Below are positions 56,192-63,136 of a stretch of DNA of 63,136 nt, piece after piece; the stretch's first letter is position 1; each line of letters begins with the position of its first letter. The stretch is taken from assembly GCA_005879255.1 (NCBI GenBank), contig VBKY01000145.1, forward strand, positions 1 through 63,136. Reading direction: 5' to 3'. Source of the stretch: Deltaproteobacteria bacterium. GTDB lineage: Bacteria > Desulfobacterota_B > Binatia > UBA9968. The position numbers and the translations under genes were made by a program. A model generated the notes under the pieces. That model saw only the letters and a program-made list of their open reading frames with translations, had not been told where the DNA came from and ran no database searches.

Positions 56192-58972
56192 ATGTCTTTC
56201 GTCGATCCCTTCCTGGCGCGCTGGTTTTCTCGTCCCACCTCGCTCAATCGACATTTGATCCGACTGATCGTTGGCGGACTTGCTCCCCTGCTGATCTTCT
56301 CGATCGTCATGATGGTTCTGTTTGCGCGCCAGGAGCAAGCCAACCGGCGGCGCGGATTGGAAGACACGGCACGGGCGTTGGCTCTAGCCGTCGACTTGGA
56401 AATCAAATCCTCGCTGACCAATCTTGAGGCGCTTGCCACAGCGGACCCATTAGATTTCGGCTTGGTGGATAGTTTCCGCGAAATTGCCGTGCGGATTTTC
56501 CGCACCCAGAAGAGCTGGAAGAGTATTATGCTGTTCGATACCTCAGGCCGGCGACTGGTCAGCATCACAAAACCTGAGGCCGCCGATCCAGGCAATATCA
56601 GCCAAGAAAACTTGACCGAGGTTTTGCGCACTGCACGGCCCGTGATCAGCGATTATTCCGCTGACGATTCCCGCGAGAGAGGCGTCAATATCCACGTGCC
56701 GGTTCGGCGCGAAGGCAAGATTATTTACGTCATTACCGCGGCAATCGAACCGCAAATTTTCACCGACATTCTCATACGCCAGCAAATTCCCAGCGAGTGG
56801 CTAGGCACTCTTTTCGACACTCGGCAAATTACCATCGCCACCACCCGAGACGCGGCCAAGTATGTCGGCCAGACAGTCGGACCTCTGCTTCGCCAGACCC
56901 GCCTGGAGCAACGCGAGCAAATGCTTAGCGGCAACACCGAGGACGGAACGCGCGCCTATGCCGCGATCGGCGGTTCTCAGCTATCGCGTTGGCATGTGGC
57001 CGTGGTCGCTCCGAGCTCGGAGGTCGACACCATTGTAGGCCGCTCCATTGGAGTCGTGGCTGCGGGAGCTCTGCTGTTGCTCCTCGGCATCGGCGTAGCT
57101 TTAATTTTCGCGCGCCAAGTATCCCGTTCGATCCGCGAGCTTTCATCCGCCGCCCATGCGTTGGGCCGGGGAGGTTTAATTTCTTCGCCCAATCTATCGC
57201 CCATCGCCGAACTCGAGACTCTGAGGCGCGAGATGAGCCGCGCCGCCGAGCTTTTGCGCGAACGCGAGAAGGAGAGGGACAGAGTCGAAAATGCGCTTCG
57301 TGAGCAAGAAGAATTTTTGCAGCGCCAGGCGGATCTTTTGAATCTCGCGAACGAAGCGATCTTCGCTTGGGACATGCACGGCACGATCGTCTTCTGGAAT
57401 CGCGGCGCTGAGCAGCTCTACGGCTATTCCCAGCAGGATGCGATCGGGCGTGCGAGTCAGGAATTGCTCTCAACTGAATATCCGGAAACACAGGAATCCT
57501 TTGATCTGTCGCTCGCCAACCGGGGTGAATGGGCCGGCGAACTAACCCACAAAACTAAAACTGGCCGGCGAATTATCGTCGAGAGTCGCTTCAAGCTCAT
57601 TAGCGACCGAGCGGGAGGCCGAGTCGTGCTGGAGTGCACGCGCGATATCACCAGCCGCAAGCGCACGGCTCAGCGTCTGATGATCGACCAAGCAGTGACG
57701 CGGATTTTGGCTGAATCGCAGACCATGGCGGAGGCGTGCGGCGATTTATTGCAAACAATCGGTGAAGGCATGGGTTGGGATCTGGCGATTTTCTGGACCG
57801 TAGACAGGAACCGACGAACGCTCAGTTGTTTGGAAACTTGGCATCGCCCTGCAAAGAGGTTTGTTACATTTCTCGAGCACAGCCGCAACCTTGTTATTGC
57901 CCGAGGCCACGATTTGCCCGGACGGGTTTGGGCCAACAAAGAATCGCTATGGGTCTCCGATATTGCCATAGCAAGCGATTCCTCACGCAGTCAATGCGCA
58001 GCCGACGAGGGGCTGCACGGCGCATTCGCCTTTCCGATCATGTTGCGCGATGAAATTCTGGCGGTCGCGGAATTCGTCAGCGACAAAGTCCGCGAGGAAG
58101 ACGCGGAACTGCTCAAGATCGTGCAAACGATTGGCAGTGAGATCAGCCAATTCATCGAACGTGTGCGCGCGGAGGAGGCGCTGCGCCGAAGCGAAGAGCG
58201 CCTGCGCAACCAAGCCCAGGAACTGGAGCAGCAACTCATGGCATCCGGTCGCCTGGTCGCGGTTGGAGAATTGACTGCATCCATGGCGCACGAATTCAAC
58301 AATCCCTTAGGGATCATCTTGGGTTTTGCCCAGGGACTGCTCAGCGGCATGGATCCCGCCGAGGAAAATTATCGCCACGTGCAAATCATTGCTGAGGAGG
58401 CCAAACGGTGTGAAAAGCTGGTCCAGGAGTTGCTCGAATTCGGCCGACCCAAAAGCGCCGATTTTGCTCTGACGCTGATCGACGAGATCATCCACAAGAC
58501 GGTGGACTTAGTGAAAGGCCACGCGGCAAAGAATCATGTCGAAACCGTAACGACGATAGAAGAAGGTTTGCCGCGAATCTGCGTAGACGCTCAGCAGTTG
58601 CAACAAGTGATCTTGAATCTGTGCTTGAATGCCGTGGATGCCATGCCAACCGGCGGCAAGTTGACGGTGGGTGCGGCGAGAGATTCAACCAATCGCATCA
58701 CCATAACGGTAAGCGATACCGGCTACGGAATCGATGCTGAAACCGCGCGGAAGATTTTTCAGCCGTTTTTTACCGCAAAGAAGAGGCGTGGACTGGGTCT
58801 TGGCCTTTCTATTTGCGATCGGATTGTCAAAGCGCATGGCGGCAAGATTACCTTGCAGAGTAAGCCGGGCGAGGGGACGACGTTCGCGGTTTGTCTGCCG
58901 CTCGATAGCAATCCTGCGACAGAGAAGCGGACAGAGACGACAACTGCAGAAACTCAATCCATCGATCGCTGA
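56192..58972 (+). CDS. PAS/GAF membrane sensor histidine kinase
   Basis: The 926-residue protein has a first membrane helix (about 22-47), a periplasmic sensor (about 48-285, Cache-like), a second helix (about 286-310), a HAMP-like segment, PAS (about 375-495, FAWDMHGTIVFWNRGAEQLYGYS), GAF (about 510-665), HisKA with phosphoacceptor His in SMAHEFNNPLGII (near 699) and HATPase with GLGLGLSICDRIVKAHGG. It lies near a receiver gene and a GlrR-like sigma-54 activator, which are likely partners. The signal it senses is unknown. Confidence 0.9.
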   Translation: MSFVDPFLARWFSRPTSLNRHLIRLIVGGLAPLLIFSIVMMVLFARQEQANRRRGLEDTARALALAVDLEIKSSLTNLEALATADPLDFGLVDSFREIAVRIFRTQKSWKSIMLFDTSGRRLVSITKPEAADPGNISQENLTEVLRTARPVISDYSADDSRERGVNIHVPVRREGKIIYVITAAIEPQIFTDILIRQQIPSEWLGTLFDTRQITIATTRDAAKYVGQTVGPLLRQTRLEQREQMLSGNTEDGTRAYAAIGGSQLSRWHVAVVAPSSEVDTIVGRSIGVVAAGALLLLLGIGVALIFARQVSRSIRELSSAAHALGRGGLISSPNLSPIAELETLRREMSRAAELLREREKERDRVENALREQEEFLQRQADLLNLANEAIFAWDMHGTIVFWNRGAEQLYGYSQQDAIGRASQELLSTEYPETQESFDLSLANRGEWAGELTHKTKTGRRIIVESRFKLISDRAGGRVVLECTRDITSRKRTAQRLMIDQAVTRILAESQTMAEACGDLLQTIGEGMGWDLAIFWTVDRNRRTLSCLETWHRPAKRFVTFLEHSRNLVIARGHDLPGRVWANKESLWVSDIAIASDSSRSQCAADEGLHGAFAFPIMLRDEILAVAEFVSDKVREEDAELLKIVQTIGSEISQFIERVRAEEALRRSEERLRNQAQELEQQLMASGRLVAVGELTASMAHEFNNPLGIILGFAQGLLSGMDPAEENYRHVQIIAEEAKRCEKLVQELLEFGRPKSADFALTLIDEIIHKTVDLVKGHAAKNHVETVTTIEEGLPRICVDAQQLQQVILNLCLNAVDAMPTGGKLTVGAARDSTNRITITVSDTGYGIDAETARKIFQPFFTAKKRRGLGLGLSICDRIVKAHGGKITLQSKPGEGTTFAVCLPLDSNPATEKRTETTTAETQSIDR

Positions 58973-59251
58973 AATCTTCATTGGGCATTTTTTGGCTTCT
59001 CGAAAAATGTAGGGAGATTTCACACAGAGCCGTACAGAAGCCCCTACATATAAATTAAATTTCCTGCCATTGGCCGTCAGCGGTTTTTATCTTTAAAATT
59101 GCGATCTTGACGGAATTTTCATTCATGTGGCATCACATTTGCCCTCTCCTTAGACATTTGACAGGTGAGGCTTCGTTCCGTCCACAACCAACAAGAAATT
59201 CGACAGTTGAGACGGATGCTCAGAGGCGAGCCGTCAAGTGCCCGCTAATTT
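58973..59251. other. Intergenic region upstream of the RlpA gene
   Basis: It carries GTAGGG near 59009 and CCCCTAC near 59041, possible worn arms of the GTAGGGGC palindrome family, and the sigma-54 promoter at 59128-59143. No gene is supportable. Confidence 0.5.
59128..59143 (+). promoter_or_regulatory. Sigma-54 (-24/-12) promoter of the RlpA-like gene
   Basis: TGGCATCACATTTGCC has GG and GC ten bases apart and TTGC at -12. Transcription should start near 59154, leaving about 98 bases to the ATG at 59252. Confidence 0.6.
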
Positions 59252-59806
59252 ATGCGCCGCGATCTGAACTTTTTACGTGCCTCGGTAAATTATCTCGGCG
59301 TCATCGGGCGTATCTCGACGCTGCTGTTGTCTTTGTTGCTTTCGTGCCAAGCTTTCGGCGCATTAATATCTTCCCCGCAGCACACCGGATCAACACTAGC
59401 CACGGCGGTATCGTTGCCACAGCAAGAACAGTTGCAGGCGGATCGACCACTTGAAGCTGTCCCTGTCAAAAAAGCAAAAAAGACCGGTAGCCTGCGAAAC
59501 AGGCTCACGCAGTTGGGCAAAGCTTCTTGGTATGGGCCGGGTTTTCATGGAAAGCCAACTGCCAGCGGGGAGGTTTTTGATCAATCTTTGATGACTGCCG
59601 CGCATAATACTTTTCCGCTGGGCAGCAGAGCGAAAGTGACCAACCTGGCGAATGGACATTCCGTGGAGGTAAGAATCAATGATCGCGGACCGCATGCAGC
59701 CGGGCGAATCATCGATTTATCGCGGGCGGCCGCCGGCGCCCTTGGAATAGTCGGTCCCGGTGTTGCGCGAGTGCAAGTAGAAGTTCTCTCCACTGCTGAA
59801 GGGTGA
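59252..59806 (+). CDS. rlpA: RlpA-like double-psi beta-barrel envelope protein
   Basis: The 184-residue protein has an N-terminal export signal (ISTLLLSLLLSCQAFGA; Cys possible for lipid attachment) and a C-terminal RlpA domain: GKASWYGPGFHGKPTASGEVFDQSLMTAAHNTFPLGSRAKVTNL, then VRINDRGPHAAGRIIDLSRAAAGALG. The catalytic Asp/His of RlpA-type lytic transglycosylases are kept (NDRGP, AAHNT). Such proteins cut denuded glycan strands at septa. There is no SPOR domain. A sigma-54 promoter lies upstream. The ribosome binding site is weak. Confidence 0.88.
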   Translation: MRRDLNFLRASVNYLGVIGRISTLLLSLLLSCQAFGALISSPQHTGSTLATAVSLPQQEQLQADRPLEAVPVKKAKKTGSLRNRLTQLGKASWYGPGFHGKPTASGEVFDQSLMTAAHNTFPLGSRAKVTNLANGHSVEVRINDRGPHAAGRIIDLSRAAAGALGIVGPGVARVQVEVLSTAEG

Positions 59807-60139
59807 CTCCGTAAGATCGTCGATAGGTATCGTTTTCGATGGCGTCAGAAAATTCGCGAACGCCTATCGGCGCCATCCGGTCTTCGCTCCTGTCGAGTCA
59901 GCGTTTTAGGTTCCTTGTCCAATTCAATGTGCTTGCCCATTCCGTGGCCGGGAAATTCATCTACCGGCCCAATCCAGCTCGCCAAGTCACCCAGTGACGT
60001 GCATCTTGCGATGATCAATTAAGAATTCTAGACTGGACCTCCTCGGCGGACCGCCAATCATCCAGGTTCGCGTGAGGTGGAACAACCGGAGTATTTTCAG
60101 CAACTGGCGCTGCGCAGAAAGCAGCTAGCAAGGACAAAC
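59807..60139. other. 333-base intergenic region, nothing recognised
   Basis: I found no gene, RNA or dispersed repeat of the families seen elsewhere, and no sigma-54 element. An in-frame GTG at 60077 could extend the activator by 21 residues. Confidence 0.5.
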
Positions 60140-61549
60140 ATGGCAGCAGGCAAAATACTAGTCGTCGATGATGACGCTAATCTTCTCGAGTTGATGAAGA
60201 CCCGGGTTGAAACCGCGGATTATGAGGTGACCACGGCCTTTAACGCGGAAGAGGCCAAACTCGCCGCAAAGAACGTTGTTTTTGATCTCTCCGTGGTGGA
60301 TATGAAACTCGAGGGCCATGACGGCATTGCCTTGATGGAGGAGCTGCATGAAAACCATCCGGAAATGCCGGTCATCATCTTGACTGGGTATGGCAGCATC
60401 GACAGTGCCGTCGAAGCCATGAAACGAGGTGCTTACAATTATCTGACAAAGCCCTTTGACGCCCGCGAGCTGCTATTGCAAATTTCTCGCGCGTTGGAAA
60501 AACAACGGCTCACCGCGGAAAACCGGCGCTTGAAAGGTCTTTTAGAAGAGCGATACGGGTTTACCAATATCGTCAGCAAAAGTGAGGCGATGCGTCGGGT
60601 GCTCGAGGCCGTATCGCGCATCGCCAAGACGGATTCCACGGTTTACATTCACGGCGAAAGCGGAACCGGGAAAGAGTTGATTGCCAAGGCGATCCATTTA
60701 GCGAGCGATCGCAAAGATGCTTTGTTTGTCGCGATCAATTGTGCCGCGATCCCGGAAAATCTTCTGGAGAGCGAGTTATTCGGCCACGAAAAGGGAGCCT
60801 TTACCGGCGCTGTTCGCAGCACCAAAGGCCTGTTTGCTCAGGCCCATGAGGGCACGATCTTTTTGGATGAGATCGGCGATATGCCCTTGCCCGTTCAGGC
60901 CAAACTACTTCGGGTGTTGGAAGAACGGCAATACTATCCCGTCGGCGGCGAAAAACCGGTAAAGGTCAACGTCAGAGTTCTCGTGGCAACTAACAAGCTG
61001 TTGGAAGAGGAAGTCAAAAAGGGGCTATTCCGCGAGGATCTGTTTTACCGGATTCATGTCATTCCCATTCATTTACCTCCGCTGCGCGAGAGAAAGGAAG
61101 ATATCCCCCATTTGGTGGATCATTTTTTAAAAGGATTTGCCGAGCAGACTAAAAGAGAAGTCAAAGGTCTCACTCCTCAGGCGATGAAAAAGCTGATGGA
61201 CTACGACTGGCCGGGAAATGTCCGGGAACTGGAAAACATCATCGAATACGGCGTCGTCATGGCTGAGGGACTAATCACGGATGATCTCATTCTACAGACG
61301 AAAGTTGCCATCGACGTCGTTCCCCAAGATGGCTCGCGGCCGACGAGCCATTCGTCACCGGATGGTCCGCTGAAATCACTCCGAGAGGCGAGAGCGGAAT
61401 TCGAGAAGGCTTATCTCATTCGTGTGTTGGAGTCCTGCGACGGCAAGGCGGCGAAAGCGGCGGAAATAGCCGGCAAGTATCGCGCCGATTTTTATGACCT
61501 GCTGAAAAAACACGGCATCAAGATTCAGGATTTCAAAAGCTCCGAGTAG
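60140..61549 (+). CDS. Sigma-54-dependent response regulator, GlrR-like
   Basis: The 469-residue protein has a receiver domain (about 1-115, with VVDDD, Asp in SVVDMKLEG and Lys in YLTKPFD), an AAA+ domain (about 135-375) with Walker A GESGTGKE, sigma-54-contacting GAFTGA and LDEIGDMP, and a Fis-type DNA-binding domain (AAKAAEIAGKYRADFYDLLKKHGI). The C-terminal helix and tail resemble GlrR/QseF. AAGGAC precedes the ATG. The GAFTGA motif predicts activation of sigma-54 promoters, and three candidates lie within 6 kb. The histidine kinase at 56192 is a likely partner. Confidence 0.92.
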   Translation: MAAGKILVVDDDANLLELMKTRVETADYEVTTAFNAEEAKLAAKNVVFDLSVVDMKLEGHDGIALMEELHENHPEMPVIILTGYGSIDSAVEAMKRGAYNYLTKPFDARELLLQISRALEKQRLTAENRRLKGLLEERYGFTNIVSKSEAMRRVLEAVSRIAKTDSTVYIHGESGTGKELIAKAIHLASDRKDALFVAINCAAIPENLLESELFGHEKGAFTGAVRSTKGLFAQAHEGTIFLDEIGDMPLPVQAKLLRVLEERQYYPVGGEKPVKVNVRVLVATNKLLEEEVKKGLFREDLFYRIHVIPIHLPPLRERKEDIPHLVDHFLKGFAEQTKREVKGLTPQAMKKLMDYDWPGNVRELENIIEYGVVMAEGLITDDLILQTKVAIDVVPQDGSRPTSHSSPDGPLKSLREARAEFEKAYLIRVLESCDGKAAKAAEIAGKYRADFYDLLKKHGIKIQDFKSSE

Positions 61550-61865
61550 GATGATCACATTTCTCGGAGCTCTTCGTCACGAGCGGTCCGACGAGTATTT
61601 TTTTATCCGCGCTTGATCGACAATTTTTCTCTTTCGATGTCAGAGGGCAAATCTCAGTCCGTTAATTCGGTTCAGAGCGAAGGGAAAAACCCGACAAAAC
61701 AGTTGCGGCAAGAAGCCCATCGCCAAAAAATCTAATTAAATCGACACCATCGATTTACAAAATCCCGCTGGTACAAGCCTTGCTCAGTTAACTCGTTGAA
61801 TGGGTTGATGTGATGACGACGGGGTTTATGCGCCGAACAGGCAGGTTTATGCCAGGGAGGTCATC
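61550..61865. other. 316-base intergenic region with a sigma-54 promoter
   Basis: No gene is supportable. It contains the sigma-54 element at 61769-61784. The stretch 61560-61760 shows no repeat or RNA that I recognise. Confidence 0.5.
61769..61784 (+). promoter_or_regulatory. Sigma-54 (-24/-12) promoter of the small lipoprotein gene
   Basis: TGGTACAAGCCTTGCT matches the consensus except T for C at -22, with GG and GC ten bases apart. Transcription should start near 61795, giving a leader of about 70 bases to the ATG at 61866. Confidence 0.65.
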
Positions 61866-62114
61866 ATGCGTAAGTTTGCGAGTAGCTTATTGGTGATCGT
61901 TGTATTAACCACAGGATTGGGGTGTTCCACGCACAGTAGAACAGTGACGACTGAGACCAGGGATTATCCAGCGGGCGTGGAGAGAAGGACGGAAACCACG
62001 ACCGAGTCCCGAAGTGAATCCGGCGGCGTGTTGAGCAGCACCGTCGATGTCGTGGGCGACGTGATTGCTCTGCCGTTTCGCGCGGTCGGTGGCTTGATCA
62101 GGGGAATTTTCTGA
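61866..62114 (+). CDS. Small lipoprotein, hypothetical
   Basis: The 82-residue protein has a lipoprotein signal MRKFASSLLVIVVLTTGLGC-STH (Cys at 20), a middle part rich in Thr, Glu and Arg (TVTTETRDYPAGVERRTETTTES) and a hydrophobic tail DVVGDVIALPFRAVGGLIRGIF. GGGAGGTCATC precedes the ATG. A good sigma-54 promoter lies upstream, as for the other lipoprotein in this region. I do not recognise a named family; the role is probably in the envelope. Confidence 0.7.
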   Translation: MRKFASSLLVIVVLTTGLGCSTHSRTVTTETRDYPAGVERRTETTTESRSESGGVLSSTVDVVGDVIALPFRAVGGLIRGIF

Positions 62115-62177
62115 AGCCGCAGTCACTGTGGGTGATAGTGTTCAATTCAGCCGTGAGCGCCCCTCTCTCGCGGGGCG

Positions 62178-63136
62178 CTACACAACTTTGATACCGAGCA
62201 AGCGGCCAAGCGCGTCGAAGCGAGCGACCCACGAACGGGCTGTTTCGTCGCCGAGTTTTTGTCTTTTTCGCGTATTCGGGTAAACGCGTTTCAAGCAATC
62301 GTAGTAGATGTTTTGCACCTTCCACAGGTTGACGTTGAATGGCAGGTTGCGGAGCAAGGTCGCAACCTCGTAAAATTGCTGAAGCATCGACGGCGACGGT
62401 TCGGTAGCGAATTTCACCGCCAATCCCTCCAACGAACGACGATAGGCAAACTCCAGTGTGGCCGTGTCCAGCGCTACGCCTTCCAGCCTGGCGGTTTCTA
62501 ATAGGCTAATCACTCTCTGGAGATCGATGTCCGGCCGTTCCAGCGCGAAGCGCAGATGATTGTTCACAACAAATTCCGCCGCTGCGGCAAAACCCTTCGG
62601 GAGCGGTATGCCGAGATCGGTTAAAAAACGCATCAATGGCGCGCGCGGCTCATAAATTTGGCGATAGAGCGATTCGGCTTCCTGTAAATTGGTGGCGAGA
62701 ATGGTCTGCAAAACTTTTCGTTGCTCGTCCCGGAAAAGCGATCGCAGTGAGTAGTTCGATTCACCAAAACGGTGCTCCATCAGTCGCATAACACCGGTGA
62801 AATCGGCGCGCCTGAAAGGTTCGACAGCGCCGCTGACGATACTCTGATAGGAGTCATCGTCGACGAATTCCACGACCCCGCCGGCAACGTTGTGGTCGCC
62901 TAGGTGGAGTACGCCGAAATTCAGCTTCTGTGACTCCAGGGTGACCTTGGATTTAAGTTGGACCCGCCCGATACCGAGCTTGGCGCGGCCGGCGGTGAAA
63001 ATTTGATGGTCTTCGAGAGTAGTGTCGTAGCAATAAATCGTTGTCTCTTCGGGAAAGTCTTCGAACAAAGTGCACACCCCATAATGGGCTGCGACCTTTT
63101 CCCAATCGACTTTGGCAGGCCGCACCTTGCGGTCAT
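62178..63136 (-). CDS. DUF3536 family protein (GH57-associated), partial
   Basis: The frame is open to the window edge; residues DRKVRPAKVDWEKVAAHYGV are the start of what is seen and about 318 residues are present. Segments such as TLEDHQIFTAGRAKLGIGRVQLKSKVTLES and HLGDHNVAGGVVEFVDDDSY match the C-terminal DUF3536 part of GH57-type glycosidases as I recall the family. The catalytic GH57 domain would lie beyond the window. It may work on the same alpha-glucans as the trehalose/glycogen run. The end ...FDALGRLLGIKVV is normal. Confidence 0.72.
   Translation of the reverse strand, partial: DRKVRPAKVDWEKVAAHYGVCTLFEDFPEETTIYCYDTTLEDHQIFTAGRAKLGIGRVQLKSKVTLESQKLNFGVLHLGDHNVAGGVVEFVDDDSYQSIVSGAVEPFRRADFTGVMRLMEHRFGESNYSLRSLFRDEQRKVLQTILATNLQEAESLYRQIYEPRAPLMRFLTDLGIPLPKGFAAAAEFVVNNHLRFALERPDIDLQRVISLLETARLEGVALDTATLEFAYRRSLEGLAVKFATEPSPSMLQQFYEVATLLRNLPFNVNLWKVQNIYYDCLKRVYPNTRKRQKLGDETARSWVARFDALGRLLGIKVV

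Overview
The window reads as a chromosomal segment of an uncultured Gram-negative bacterium. Lipoproteins with lipoboxes, an RlpA-type protein, sigma-54 promoters with an NtrC-family activator, and many periplasmic solute-binding proteins all point that way. G+C looks to be in the mid-fifties. The mix of expanded orphan binding proteins, amidohydrolases, bicupins and dispersed intergenic palindromes suggests a deltaproteobacteria-like or related uncultured lineage (Binatota, Tectomicrobia or Rokubacteria type). That placement is inference only. I saw no rRNA, tRNA, CRISPR array or complete insertion sequence.

Region 1 (1-1262) is the end of a type I restriction-modification locus: the C-terminus of HsdM and a four-helix-bundle/zinc-ribbon protein carrying low-complexity repeat insertions. 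Region 2 (about 1.4-39.3 kb) is a catabolic and uptake region. It holds about ten solute-binding proteins of three or four families, one dipeptide-type permease pair (dppB/dppC) and no ATPase. Among them lie five Amidohydro_2-family hydrolases, three bicupins (one gentisate-dioxygenase-like), a probable heme-oxygenase-like diiron oxidase, a vanadium haloperoxidase-type protein, a VOC protein, a luciferase-like oxidoreductase, a dienelactone hydrolase, an enoyl-CoA hydratase and two class III CoA-transferases. Pyruvate kinase and two toxin-antitoxin pairs (AbrB/Doc and Phd/VapC) are interspersed. The enzyme set suggests breakdown of aromatic or other organic acids, but substrates cannot be read from sequence. 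No transcription factor for the catabolic genes is visible.

Region 3 (39.3-54.8 kb, minus strand) is one long operon-like run: a membrane diadenylate cyclase fused to a YbbR domain, then glgE, a treS-maltokinase fusion, glgB, treZ, glgX/treX and treY. Together these enzymes can interconvert alpha-glucan, maltose-1-phosphate, maltose and trehalose, and the first gene places c-di-AMP synthesis at the head of this osmolyte/storage operon.

Region 4 (54.8-63.1 kb) is a signalling and envelope region: a glycine-zipper lipoprotein, a single-domain receiver, a large PAS/GAF histidine kinase, an RlpA-like protein, a GlrR-like sigma-54 activator and a small lipoprotein. A DUF3536 protein (GH57-associated) runs off the end. 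Both lipoproteins and RlpA are preceded by good sigma-54 -24/-12 elements, suggesting a local regulon of the activator. A perfect palindrome between this region and the trehalose operon contains a sigma-54-like core on both strands.

Intergenic spaces throughout carry several families of dispersed palindromic repeats, one of them at the break point of a truncated binding-protein gene.
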